Shown here one piece after another: positions 1-12,611 of a stretch of DNA of 64,000 nucleotides. The stretch is from Myoxocephalus aenaeus. Lineage: Eukaryota; Chordata; Actinopteri; Perciformes; Cottidae. The stretch covers positions 2,604,001-2,668,000 of the forward strand of contig JBAMJR010000073.1 of assembly GCA_038501785.1 (NCBI GenBank), read 5' to 3'. The translations under genes were made by a program, and so were the position numbers. How positions within the stretch are numbered: position 1 is the stretch's first letter; each line of letters begins with the position of its first letter. The notes under the pieces are model-generated. The model ran no database searches. It was not told the DNA's origin and worked only from the letters and a program-made list of their open reading frames with translations.

Positions 1-570
1 GTCAGTGATTCCTGCAGCTGACATGGTGCTCTTGTTCTGTGTGTATTTTGTTTTCTCAAAGAACATCTGAGACCTATGGTTAATTGCATACAGTGCAAAT
101 CCCTGCACGTCAACTGATTTTATCGTTAGGTGTGGTAGGGGCTGGCAACAATCAATAATAATAAAATAATGTACATTACCTTCCTTTAACAGAAGCCCAC
201 TTTGAACCTATGTGTTCTGGCAATGTTTTCTGAAACAGACAAATAAACACGGCTAATTATACAGCACCATAGTGTGTATTTGCTGGTAAAGAAGCAACTC
301 AGGCAATGATTCTTTTGTGTCGCACAAAAGAGAGTCAATGATATTAGTAAAAGAAACAGTAAACCAAACAGATCCGGTAGCAGTCCACAGAGACAGGAGG
401 GCATTCGGCAGATGAGAACGCCTTCACATTTCGCACTCTGGTGCATGCCAACAGCTCTATGTTGGATGACAGCACACCACATGTTTTCACCAAATCTGAT
501 ATCATGCTGATTCAATCAGAGATGTGAGGAGACATTACTATGGAGACACACACAAGAGATGTGTCTAAAC
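1..570. other. Intergenic, no gene seen
   Basis: AT-rich sequence with no convincing exon on either strand. The minus-strand open frame at 186-515 has no recognisable domain and is hydrophobic and low in complexity. I see no repeat boundary here. Confidence 0.5.
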
Positions 571-640
571 CAGGGGTCGCCAACCTTTTTAATATGATGT
601 TCCATGTTTAAATGCTCTTGTTTATCAGTGTGTCATATCA
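571..640 (+). mobile_element. hAT-type terminal fragment
   Basis: The stretch begins CAGGGGTCGCCAACCTTTTT, a terminus typical of hAT (Charlie-like) elements in vertebrates. I could not find a matching opposite end or a copy of the flanking GTCTAAAC downstream. It is therefore a lone end or a decayed element whose right boundary is unknown. Confidence 0.4.
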
Positions 641-1405
641 CATTAAGGTTAACATTTAGTTTAATTACAACACCGCATCAACGTTTAAATCTCTCAACGG
701 ATCTGTAATTGAATTCCATCCATATAGAGTGGTGCAGGGACGATATACTTTTGGAAGCCAACCTGGAAGTTAGCATCACACTGGTTACCTTGACCATAAG
801 CCAATGGCCTGCTTTTCTGAATTTGAGTCATATATCCATAGGTGATAGCTTTTGAATTATACATTTATAATCTCTATACCTTTAAAAAAAAAAAAAATAG
901 CAATCCTCTCATGTGCGTCTTCTTGCTTATTTATCAGAAGTTAATGTCAGACTAATGGGAAAATTTGAGCAGGTAGTTTTGCCACCTCTGAGGATCGGGT
1001 GTACATGAGCCCTCCTGATTCAGCAGTGTTCTACGATATATGCTGAGGTAATTGAGAAAAACGCTGCAGCAATAGTCACATCTGTAGTCCATCTAAATAA
1101 GCTGCTGCGTATCATGCTTCGCCAGCAAACTTATTAGAGATAAACACTGAAGATACCCATGCCTTTCAGGACTGTATCATAGACAGATAAAGACAGCAAT
1201 AAGGTCACATATAAGTTATGGGGAAAAAAGTGCAAAGCCAACCCTGGAAAATACAGTGTGTTTATATATTAAGGACGTTCAGTAAAAAAATTATTACAAT
1301 GTAATTTAAATGTCATTTTTTTTTGTCGTTTTTTATTCAAACTTCATTGACCAATGATTGAACAAAAATGCACTCCATTGGAATCAAATTACAAATGCAT
1401 TTAAA

Positions 1406-1566
1406 ATTCCTGAACACATTTCATTTTTGATTTGGCAGCCTAAGTGATGATGACTACTTAACTTGAAATTTAAAACTGTAGGCTTTTGAAGTATGTTCTG
1501 ATTTGAGCTCAAATTAAATTAAATGGCTTTGTGCATTTTCTTTTGAAAAATGTTGACCTTCTCCAA
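1406..1566 (+). repeat. Interspersed repeat, copy 1
   Basis: The sequence from ATTCCTGAACACATTTCATT through GAAAAATGTTGACCTTCTCC aligns with a second copy at 2,737-2,854 in the same orientation. Shared blocks include CATTTCATTTTTGATTTG, CTACTTAACTTGAAA and AGGCTTTTGAAG. Copy 1 carries about 45 extra bases in the middle. The family is not recognised. Confidence 0.65.
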
Positions 1567-2645
1567 GGCTTATGAATGTATGTGAAATTGGTCAAAGTTA
1601 TCAATCAAAACCAGTTGTCGGGAGAAAACATGTCATTGGCTAAAGCGCATCAGAGGAAACATTTTAACGGGAAACAAATAGCAGCTTGCAAACGATTAAT
1701 ACAATAAAATATCTGAAAGAAATATAAAAAATAATTCAGTTAAACTTGTATTACATTAAAAGAGGTTGATTTAATTCACTTGATGTTGACTTTTCTCTTT
1801 GAATGTATCATAATTTTCCCATACATTTTTTAACGTTTCTTAATTTATTCATGAATTCAAATTGCATTTTTTTGGTTGCAAATCACTCCTTTTAATTATA
1901 TTTCATTAGTACATTTCATTCATTAACTTTACTGTGGCCTTAACTCATATTATTTTGTTGAATTGCTTCTGTTGCAGAGAATATTTCGGACATGACCAAA
2001 ACAGACACAATATCATCATGGCCACCCAGCCCACCTTCCCCTTTCTTCTTCCTAAGCACATATTGCCTTACAGGTGGCTATAAAGCAGAAGAGAGATTAG
2101 GTGATGCATGCAATTTTGATGGAAATCAGTCGGGGTGCAGCCTTGCAGGCAACAGTGTTTAGCTGTCATACAGCATATCAGCAGGAGCGAGGGCAGAAAA
2201 GATAGAGAGGACAAGGAAGGAGGGAAGATAATATTCTATTCACAGCAGTGAGGAAGCAAAAGGGACCTGGAGAGCGGCAAAGACACTTTGTAAAGATCAT
2301 CGATGTTTATTGTTCATGAGAGCCACTGCTTTTAAGCCTAATGCTGACTCCAAATTAAGTACTTTTCAAGATGAAATAATGACAAAAGCTATACGAATGA
2401 AGATTTGTAAACTTTTTCGAGGTGATTTAAATAATCATCACTGATCTAAGTCATCATAATGAAAATGCAAAACTAACTGACATTCTTAAAAAAATGAAAT
2501 GCTGTCCAGTGGACAGCTTGTGTCATGATGATTGATTATAAGAGACAGTATGTGAGGCTGAGCATTGCCATTTAATTTAATCTCACTGATGACAATGTAT
2601 TCACAATTAATGGGAGGATAGGGATACTTGTATGTTGACTTGACA

Positions 2646-2647
<2 letters not shown>

Positions 2648-2712
<65 letters not shown>
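2648..2712. repeat. (AT)n microsatellite
   Basis: A pure alternating AT tract of about 65 bp. Open frames rich in Tyr-Ile on the minus strand arise only from this repeat. Confidence 0.97.
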
Positions 2713-2716
<4 letters not shown>

Positions 2717-2736
2717 CATATTGAAAGACATTTTTT

Positions 2737-2854
2737 ATTCCTGAATACATTTCATTTTTGATTTGACAGCCTAAATGACTATCCCTACTTAACTTGAAAA
2801 TAAAAATGAGGCTTTTGAAGCATTTGTGCGTTTTCCTTTGAAAAATTTTCTCCA
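2737..2854 (+). repeat. Interspersed repeat, copy 2
   Basis: The second copy of the repeat at 1,406-1,566, with substitutions and an internal deletion. It begins immediately after the TA microsatellite and a short unique spacer. Its position 1.3 kb from copy 1 in the same orientation fits either a local duplication or two insertions of one family. Confidence 0.65.
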
Positions 2855-2913
2855 ACATCCAACAGCTGTTCAAAACTGCCTTCAAAAATGTTATGGTAAA
2901 ATGGGGGTAGCAA

Positions 2914-2951
2914 AATAATCATGTCAAATGTAAACATTTGACATGATTATT
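2914..2951. repeat. 17-bp perfect inverted repeat, TAAA spacer
   Basis: AATAATCATGTCAAATG, then TAAA, then the exact reverse complement. Such a compact perfect palindrome could be the core of a small MITE or a cruciform-prone site. No coding context is visible. Confidence 0.85.
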
Positions 2952-4655
2952 GTCTCTTCACACCTCCAGCAGACATGCTGCAATATTAGCAGTTATTTGG
3001 AGTCTTGTCTTCTGTCACAAGTCATAGTGTAAGCTGTGATTAACAGGACAATACAAAAAAGTATTATCAAAACTTCTGTCTCATTTTTGTCTTTGGGAAA
3101 ACTTTACAATGTCATACCTGGGTGGTAAAAATGAATGCTGAAGCACTGCTTAAAAAAAGTGAACAAGCAGCCAACACATCTGTGTTGGTCTTAGCTCGAG
3201 GCTAGCGCCAAAAACCTGTCTTTATGTGTTTTAGAAGCCTTTTGTTGGATGTTCTTGTAGTTTTTTTCTTATATTTTCACACATGCAGGTTTCTTGTTTA
3301 TCTAAAAGGCTTTGAAGACCCTGCACCCAGTATATGGTACAAAAACTGTGAAGGCCATGCTGCAAAGGACACCGACTGCTGCCAATATGTGTTGATTCAT
3401 TTCAATGTCTCACACCTGTGGCTGGCAGGCTCACAATGTGATGTCTTAAAGAGGGCAGCAGGATTATAAATATCAAAACTACCTTGCTCCTGCAGACAGT
3501 CACTCGCTCGTTGAATTCATTCAAGAGGGGCTTTTCATAAGTCATTATTATGCAGTGCAAATCAAGTTAATAACAGTCAAGTATAACGTGATCTCAACGC
3601 TGTTCAATAAATAACAGCCAAGGGATGGGCTAAAAGACTAAAAAATACACGGCACAGTTAGGTCTGAGAGTTTCAAGAAAAACAGGAAGACAATTCAGCC
3701 TGTACAGGTGACATTGAATGCAATGGATGAAGACATGCATCCATTCAGTGAAACTTATGGAGAGGACAACGGGTCCGACCACTAAAATGGAAAAAAGGGA
3801 GGTCGGGTCAGCTGGGGGAGAGCGAGAGAGAGATAAAATGAGAGTACGGAACAGCCTCGGCCACAGCCGGAGACAAATTTGAGGCAGTATTGTTGCACCT
3901 CTACAGCGCTTGATCACGCCCGAGGCTGCGATGTGTCTTCAACACTCTCTTATCATCAAACAATGCAGGTCAGAGACTCATGCTGCTGCTCTCTGACGGG
4001 GCACATCAGTGGCGGTGGAGTGAAGGAGCACTCAAGCAGATGCAGCATGAAGTGTCTCACTCACTCTCTCACACACGCGCACACACACATACACACACAT
4101 GCTGTATGCACGCACATAATGTTAAATATAATGTGTATTGTGATTGTAGGAGTCAATAAAGTTTTTTTTTTTCAAGCTATCTTGGAAAATCTGATTCTTT
4201 ATTCACACATTCAATGAATACGATACGAAGAAAAAAAAATTGCATTTCTAAATGAGCTTTATTAATCTGAAACAATTATTTTTTTGCTGAATAATTCTGA
4301 CAAAAATCCTGTCTGACTGCACTCTGATGCCAAAATATGTGTTTAGCATTTTAGATAAAAGTGTCACAGTAGTAATGGCCACTAATAACACAACAGATAT
4401 TTGGCTAAAATGTGTCAATTTAAGTCAAATTTACTTTACATCAGTTCATCTTTCTAGCATCTCGTCACAAAAGAAATGTAATGGTTGGATACCACTTCTT
4501 CAATCAATGAGGGAAACCATTATTTTAAATGAGCAAATATTAGTATGGCTCTAATTACAATATTTGATATGCAAAATGTTCATAGAGCAAGAGGAAGTTA
4601 CAGAGGGTCATTTAGAAAGTGTAAAGGGTCGTTCTAAAATGTAACCCCTCTGTCA

Positions 4656-5292
4656 GAGTCGGCACCGACCCGTTTAAGGTTTTAAATGTATAAAAGAACC
4701 ACATAAAACCAAAACTTTTTTTTTTCTCTAAATAATAAAATGCTCTGGTTGAAAGTATGACCTTTGTGTTGTTAGGGTCGGTTTCGACCCAGTTATAAAA
4801 ATAAGATTTGCTTTATTGTTTTTTTTGTTTTTTTGACCTTGCAAATCTATATGTTGTGTTATGACTTGTTCTGCTTTTCATTTTGTGTTTGTATTGAAGT
4901 TATATTGCTGGGGAAAAAAAATGCATCGGTCGAAATCGACCCGTAACACCATAGATGCTATTATAGTTAATAATATTAAAATGAAAAAATAAATAAAACA
5001 AACGTATTTAAGAGATGTGTTCTAATACTGCTCAGTAATAGTCAGGTAACACAACAACCTTTTATTTATTTGTATGATTCTCTTGAGGTTCATTTTACCT
5101 TTTTTGTTTTATTGAAATCGAGAGGTATACTGACAAAGAAAAGGCCCAGACCAAAAATATTAAAACGTAAACAATATATTCATGGATAAGGAAGCCTAAG
5201 AAGGTAACCAAGAGATGAGAAAAACATTGGATGATAGATAATCGTTTTAGTGTATTTTACAGCTGATTTAAGACATGGGTCAAAACCGATCC
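4656..5292. mobile_element. Probable nonautonomous DNA element with GGTCG hairpins
   Basis: Four short palindromes of one type lie at 4,656-4,671, 4,775-4,790, 4,926-4,942 and 5,277-5,292, with forms such as GGGTCGGTTTCGACCC and GGGTCAAAACCGATCC. They are separated by AT-rich sequence. Clustered GGGTC...GACCC palindromes next to CTTGTGTTA-like sequence (5,290-5,340, read on the minus strand) are familiar from piggyBac-like teleost elements. I could not define termini or a TTAA duplication, so the class is tentative. Confidence 0.4.
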
Positions 5293-8200
5293 GTTAACAC
5301 AAGCGATGGTAACAGAAAGCTAACACAAGAGGAAAATTAAGCGTTAACGCATAACATCCTTGTTAAATTAGATTGTCAGCATATTGCTAATTACGCAGGA
5401 GAATGTTGTTTAATGAGTTCATCCACCTAATCAACCATTACAGCAAACAATAAGAAAATCTGTCCTTGCATCATTGTTGTAATTAGAATATCCTGTTTGT
5501 AAATCCTGAGCAGTACATCCCTAAGCCTAAAATCACAGATAATTGAGTCACAGCTGAAAAATGAAAACTTTCACATCTGTGTAGGGAATCAGTGTGTGCT
5601 GGTAATTTAAGCATTTTGTCTTACATTTCCTCCTCATTTCCTGGTAGGTGTATGCACCACTGAAAACACTTTAATTCGCCTTCGATAAGAACGGCCCGTG
5701 TTGTACCTTGCGTACAAGTGAAGCTGCGAAACCTTGTTCTTGTAATTTTCTTTTTTGTTTTAATTTAGTGTTGAAACAGCACAGAGGACTTGACCTGCCG
5801 TTATTATGAAGATACTGTGAGTCAGAATCAGAAACACACATTGGCAGGGTTTATTATTAGTCTTTTAACACAACGAAAACACAAGAGGCTTTTACTCTGA
5901 ATAAAGTATGACCTCAGTGTTCCATCTTTATTATTTCATAGACAGCCGAGCAAGTATGGCGGTGCACAGAGTCAGCATGCATTTGGCTTTCCCATTTCCT
6001 CTCCCATTCTCATCATCTCAATTTCAGCCTCAGGAGAGTTATTTTGAGAGATGGCTCAGCCAAGAACAAATTCTCTCTCATTGTTGCTGTTGACTTATTC
6101 AGTTATTTGACCATGTGGCAAATGGACACGATCTCCACAAATGGAACCTTCAGGTCTGAATGATTAATTGTCAAACGCCTGGTGGAGGTTTTTAGCTGCA
6201 AGGGTTCTTGGCCGTTTCTGCATCAACCGTAGAGCCGTGTGGCGACTGCCGAGGTACATCAGCAGGACACATTTAAAACAGGATTATGCAATCCTGCAAT
6301 TATGACTGAATGTAATGTTACTTGATTTAAACTATATTTAAACAGCAATACATTTCTAGACACCCAACCTGCTAGAGGTGGCTTAGTGCAGGATGGAATT
6401 GGGCCTGATTGCAGAAAGAATGAACCTGCATTATAAGCCAGTTATCTAATGCTCTGAATTAATGTTGAATACCCCGGATGTTTATGGAGGTATAGAAATA
6501 AGGATGAATAATCCATATGGCTTTCTAATCACGTACAGTGGATGCTGTCAAATCTATGTGTATTAATTCAGTGTATTTTAAATGCCTGAGTTAATAAGAT
6601 TGTGTTGGCTGTGTTTCACTGCAGCTCCAGTGACAGCAATGACAGCAGTGCACCACGTATACTGAAGTGAATATTGGCAGTGACGATGCACAATATAGAT
6701 AGGAAATGCACACAAACTGTCCACACCATCACTCTTAGGGCAACGTTCCTCTCAGAAGTAAGCACAGTTGTACTGCAACTGTCACTGTATGATGATGCTT
6801 CATTGGGACAGATGTATAACATGGCGTCCAAGACTAAACTCAGTGTATGTACAAATTTAGAAACAGTCATACCGCTCATAAGCCTGTAGGTTAGCATATA
6901 GTGTTTTGTTTTTCTTGCACAGACCTGATTTCCACTCTCAGCTCGTCTCCAGCAGACTCAACTGCAAAGACAGTACCAGTGCCCAGCTATTAGCTATTTA
7001 CAGCACTAGTTGTTCATTCATTCTATGATTCCTCCCAAAAGCACCTTTATTAGCAGTAATACTCTGTCATCAAAAGTTGGAACGGAAATCAATAATTATT
7101 TATTGAATTCTTGTACAACAGAATAAAGTACCAAAAGGCATAATAATAATTTGAATAATACAATTTAGTAAACAACAGCCGTAAAAATTGGTTCATAATG
7201 CCCATAATTTAAATGATCATCTATGTAGACTGGCAAATATCTACGCACTCTTAAAACTGACGAACAGCCTAAGAGGATAACATTGCTTATTAGATTCAGT
7301 AGGAATAGAAGTCCACATGATCATTAACATCCCCTGCTCTTGGGTTTTACTCAAGATAACGTTGTTTGTATAAGTTACAAACAGGCTCTGTAGTGAGTAA
7401 TATTCGGTTAAAACAGATCGTTGATGCCGTTTTGCTCTCGTCGTTCCTCCTGACCCTCGCTGGAAGTGATGTAATGTAGGCCCGATGTGTTTTAAAAATT
7501 GCTCGTGTTTGGACAATATATTGCTTGTGTGCTATGATTACATTGGCATCCAGTCAACACGCCCTATACTTTTGTTTTAATGAAAACTCATTCTGGTGAA
7601 AAATTGTGCATTTGCTGCTGGTGGATTTGCTTCTGCCCACTCCACCCCCCAAATAAAATGGTCAACCTAGAAACACTGTCCTCTGTACTCCTGCCCCTGA
7701 GGTTGTGTGGTGAAAGCTGGCACTGGCACACAGGGTGATGAGGGGGAAGCAACCCGCTCCACTGCCTCCCACAGTGCTGGGCTCCAGTATTTCCAATGCA
7801 TAAGCCAGAGTAGTGAGTGCAACCAATGCTGGTGTGATTAGTCTGGCTGGGGGGTAAATGAAAACCATTATCAAGGTTTTTCTCTCTGCCGCATCTTGAT
7901 GCAAAGCACCGGAGAGAGGTGATTTGGATTGCTAAAGCTGCACTGGCGATGCTCATTTGGAACTGACCAATCTCGATCGGAGGCTGCCTCTCTACATGCT
8001 GACTTTGTTTTGTTTTGTCATATGTCTTGAAATGAGCATCATTATCAACTGTGACACTCTCAATTGGCTGATGTTCTACTGGTTGGATCCTGCAGTGCAG
8101 CGGCCGTGTAATTTAGCTAAAAGATATGACAGAGCTAAGCCATTATGTTCCGTTTCATTGACGACTGAGAAGTAAAAGAACTGATAAAATGAACATGTCT

Positions 8201-8763
8201 GCCACATTGTCACTCCGAAAGAAATACCTTTGAATGCCATTTTATGCTGTGGATGTATTTTTGCAGATTTTAATGAATCAATCCTGAGGCACCTTGTTCT
8301 GGGACTAATGTCCATACATATTTAATGACCTACTATCTGAGGCACAGGTTGTTAATTCTGCCCACAGACTGACTCTACTGTTCTGAAAGTTGTCTCTGAG
8401 ACAAATATAGAACGCTTGCTGCATATTTTCTTTTCCAAAAGCATCCCAGCTTATAATGAGCCTCATATTTGAATATGTAGTCCATTTCCATAATATACCA
8501 GGCTCTATTACAATTGTAGTCTAGGAAATGTGTGAGGTGAATTAGAGTGTTTGACTGAAAGACTATCTTTGGTTTCTACAAGCATGACACCTGCAGGAAT
8601 AGAGCACACACTGACAACAATGAAGCACAATGAAGTCAAGTCCCAAAACAAACTGATATCACAGTTTCATTGTCATCATTTTAAAATAGCAAATGTATAT
8701 TTCATCGAATAAAATCAATGTGAAGACACAACGTGTGCTTCCCTTTGACAGAGAACTCAAGTG
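5293..8763. other. Intergenic, no gene seen
   Basis: No exon, RNA gene or clear repeat boundary is supported. Open frames at 5,908-6,093, 6,616-6,897, 7,241-7,516 and 7,588-7,956 lack domains and overlap on both strands as expected by chance. Some stretches are of mixed composition without repeats and could contain conserved noncoding elements, but that cannot be judged from one sequence. Confidence 0.5.
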
Positions 8764-9028
8764 GGTGACTGTGGCTCAGTGGTGAGCAGGGTCGTCCTTC
8801 AATCAGAGGATCGGCGGTTCGATCCCCGGCTCCGCTAGCCCATGTCAATGTGTCCTTGAGCAAGACCCTTAACCCCAAATTGATCCTGTGGCTGTGCCTA
8901 TGGTGTATGAATGGTTGATAATCTGATGTGGCTCCTCTCATCAGTGGGTGAATGATGTCATGTAGTGTTAAAGCGCTTTGAGTGGTCGGAAAACTAGAAA
9001 GGCTCTGTACGGGTCCATTTACCATTAC
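8764..9028 (+). mobile_element. tRNA-derived SINE with 6-bp target duplication
   Basis: The head carries RNA polymerase III promoter boxes: an A-box-like TGGCTCAGTGGTGAGCAGG near 8,773 and a B box GGTTCGATCCC at 8,816-8,826. The body continues with CTTGAGCAAGACCCTTAACC, typical of teleost tRNA SINEs. The 3' part (AAAGCGCTTTGAG..., ending near CCATTTACCATTAC) resembles an L2-type LINE tail. CAAGTG flanks both sides (8,758-8,763 and 9,029-9,034), consistent with a short target-site duplication. It is not a functional tRNA gene, because the body extends far beyond a cloverleaf. Confidence 0.8.
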
Positions 9029-9034
9029 CAAGTG

Positions 9035-12000
9035 AAATAATTCAGATGGTGCAGATGAAGGCCCTGGGTGGGATAAATGTTCCAATACAATTTATACATA
9101 AGCCATTACCCAACAATGCATAACTGCCGGTGGTTGCAGAGGTGTGATGGCAACTTATTTGCACAAAACTGTTCTGGAAAGTTCAAAAAGAGAAATCATC
9201 CAGAGTCTATTTGCCAAATAATGTTTTGGCGTATATATGAGTATGTTATTCTCTTTTAATGAGCAGTGAAGCATAGTGTGCTGAGGAAAGCTTAATAGTC
9301 CAAAAGAGACCTATTTAGAATGATGAAAGAGACTAATCCTAAAGACGACACACTTCCAAGAGAGAACAAAAGCTGGTGCATGAAGAAGCCTTTCTTTGGC
9401 AAACATGATAAGCAACGATTTGGACTATGCAAAACAAACTCATTGTGAGCAGGAGGGTATGAACACAAAACAGCAACAATTGTGTTACGAACAATGCAAA
9501 ATGGCAGACGCGCTGGAGGTGCCTGCTTTCAGCAAAATTCCGGCTGGCTTCCTGGTGGTTGGCTACACCTGTTTTCTGTTTATTTGTCTTGAAGCAAGGT
9601 CTCTCCCTCTTTGTCTTTCAGCCTTTCTCCTATTTTTACCTCCTTATATTCCTTTGTTTTCCCCGCTCTCCCCATTTTATTGCTGGGCATTCTCCCATGT
9701 ATAATTCATGAGTGACATGCTTGTTTTTACACACCACGTAGCAACAGCCATGTTGTGCCGCCCTGAGGGGGTCTCATCTATGCTAGCCTGTAATCTGCTT
9801 ACACACAGAGCAACCCGCTCACACCTCTCCTCACCAATTACACTCAATTCCTGGAATGGCCCTCTCCCTGACACGAGGTTCGTTGTGATCATCGTGTCCT
9901 TCAAAGAGGCAAAGACAGAGAGAGGAGCAACACGGCGTGCATGTTTGTGCGGGATGGGGAGGTAATTGGTTGATTGCTCAGCGTTGCGGCGCCGCACCAG
10001 GCCGCTAAAAGCACCTCTCTGAATCTGACAGTCGGTCTACTCGACGCGGGGTTAGAGGACCTCGATAACACCAACACAGAGTCCGACCATGAAGCTCATT
10101 CACCGAGTTAGGGACTGAAAGCTAAGCAGCGATCCACCTAAGAGTGCTGACAATTCATTGTGCACAAGCCAAATCAGCATAAACTGTGCGCACTAAGACA
10201 CACACATTGATACACAAGCACACACCGTAGACACTGCAGGTAAATGGGGTAGAGTGCAGTGCTATGTAGTGGGTAATGAGTGCTGATTGTTTGTGACGGG
10301 GCTGTAGTAAGGCTGATTTCCCAGCTGAGGAATGGGGGCTTTGTACACATCACAGGGCTGTCAGGGAAAGACAGAAAATGGGCGCATGCCTCACCGCTCT
10401 TCAGAAATAGACAGCCAGAACCACTTCACTATTAAGCTTTAGAAAGCAGACACAGGCAGAGTGTGATAATGTGGATATTTTAAATATTTTGTGATGCAAT
10501 TCTAGCCTATTTGCATGGAAATGTGCACTTGGGTCTTATACATTTGATATGTGGGGAAAGAAACATAGCTCTTGTTCAAGGGCATAGTGAATTACTGACT
10601 CACAGGCATTGTTTATGCTGAAATCTGCATGATACTTAGGTAGACACATATAGAGGAACATCTTTTTTTATATATGTTGGGGGTACTTTAATGGTATCAT
10701 CATCACCCCTGTGATTAAATATTGATTTGTTTTCCATCCAAAGGCTTTAAACCACCACACATGTAAAGTTGCTTCAAAAAAATATCGGCACATCCCAGTT
10801 TCCCAGAGTCTAAAAGGCTGCTGTAGAATGTGTTGAAGAGTAAGTGCACTGTAAAGATGATTTCTCTGTTTTCTCTTTTATTGTGCACAAGCTACATTTA
10901 TATTTTGTCAGGTGTAATTCTCTTGATTAGTGACCATATAAACTAAATGGATTTTGTTTGCATACTTTGCATTACGGCCTGAATTTATATCACTTTTTCA
11001 TTAGGGGTTTCCTTACATGATGACACATAGTCAATAATTCATCGATCTTGATGTGTTTTATTTATATGCCTTACTGTGTAGAGGGGATCATTAAAGACAC
11101 CTTTTTCAAGATTTGGCCACTAAATGGAGGCAAATGAATTCTTCTGAATATGTGATGAGAGCAGCAGCTCATTGTGGTTAAGACATCCACATCGACACTG
11201 ATGACCAGCAATGCGCTGTGAGTTACAGCCTAATCCGTTCAACAAAAGTCAGCAAAAGTAAAACAATAAAAAATAAAAATAAATATTTATCTGATGACTC
11301 AAGTTCATGTGGAAACGTCTGAGCAAGACATGCAATATATTGCAACAAGGATGAGAATACTAGTGGGCCATTTTTGACAGTAGACCAGAAAATCTATACT
11401 GACGCTGACCAGTATGTTTTATTTGTTGAAGTGGTGAATCAGACAAGAAGATTTACCTAAAATAGGCCTAACCAGACTAAAACAGAGAACAAATTTAACT
11501 ACAATCTAAATGAGATTATATTAGCTCACAAATCTATTAGAATTAAATAAGCCAAAATTAAACACTATCTTCTACCCTCAATATGTGCACAGCTGTGCGA
11601 AGAGCTTAACCAATTCCACTTTAGACCTGTGCCACAAAATGAAGTCAACAAGAGTAAAAGTAAAACTACCCAACGGTGAACTTAGAAGTTACTTTGAAGG
11701 TTGTATCTGGAACACATAAGCCTCAGACGATGCCTACCATGGCAAGATACTTAAATAAAAATAAAAAAAATTACCAATAAAATAGTTGTTTTTCACTCAT
11801 TTGTATAACACTGTGAATCACTGTGATCCAATCACATGCCTTTTTGGTATCTAAATTAAATAATGATTGCAGAAAGACTGCAAAAGAGAAGACAATATCC
11901 TGTAGATCCGCCAATTTTCACGCATTTAGCATCAGACTCACACGACTGCCTGTAATCACACGCACTTGCACTATGATTTGAAATGTGGACATTTGAGGGT

Positions 12001-12603
12001 GTTTAAAAATATATATATTTGCAGTAATGTGTAGCTGTTTGATCGCACAGATAGCAAGTTCCCTCTTCTGCATCCTGTCCAGTCGCATGTATGTTCCTTC
12101 ACAGAACTCTAGCAGATGGTGAGCAGCCGGAGCAGCAGCGCCTCACTCATCTCGAGCTTTCTGTATCAGTCACCAGCATCGCACTGTATTGTATAGCGCT
12201 CCAGCTTCAAAAATAGGCATTCAGTCACCATTTCAACAATATTGTTCCTTTATCTTTCAAATCGATTCCTAAAATTGTTTTAGTGGCATTAAAGAGTAAG
12301 GCCCACAGCAGCATCTAACCTGAGATAAGCCACATTTACAGGTATGTTTACCTGCTGTTTAATCTGCTGCAGCTGAGCAGATAATTAGCTATTTAGCCAG
12401 CAAACTATAATGATACAATTATGTATTGTCTTTCATTGCAATCGTATCATGATGAAATCATATATTACCATATCGTGATATACAATCATGTTGTCAAAAT
12501 GTATACTAGCAAGCACACACTAACTCAGATTGTAGAGGGCTGCCGTCCATCTGCTCTGTAGAAATTATGCAAAACCTGATTGGCGGAACCAAATAAGGTG
12601 TCC
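9035..12603. other. Intergenic, no gene seen
   Basis: No coding exon is supported. Overlapping open frames on both strands at 9,396-9,704, 9,677-9,997 and 9,708-9,965 have no known motif. The 9,700-9,960 stretch is of balanced composition and nonrepetitive. The rest is AT-rich. Confidence 0.5.
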
Positions 12604-12611
12604 ATCTAGAC

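Larger units (their letters stand above)
641..4655. other. Intergenic, AT-rich, with short repeats
   Basis: No gene is supported. The stretch holds two copies of an interspersed repeat (1,406-1,566 and 2,737-2,854), a TA microsatellite and a near-perfect inverted repeat, listed separately. It also holds short CA/TC tracts near 4,060-4,100. Open frames at 3,224-3,469, 3,630-3,917 and 3,879-4,217 have no recognisable protein features. Confidence 0.5.

Noticed and set aside
7588..7956. 122-residue minus-strand frame with an overlapping 80-residue frame
   Set aside because: No motif, no splice context, and two frames open at once on the same strand suggest chance.
8764..8840. Possible tRNA gene
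   Set aside because: A and B boxes are present, but the sequence does not fold as a complete tRNA and continues into a SINE body with a LINE-like tail.
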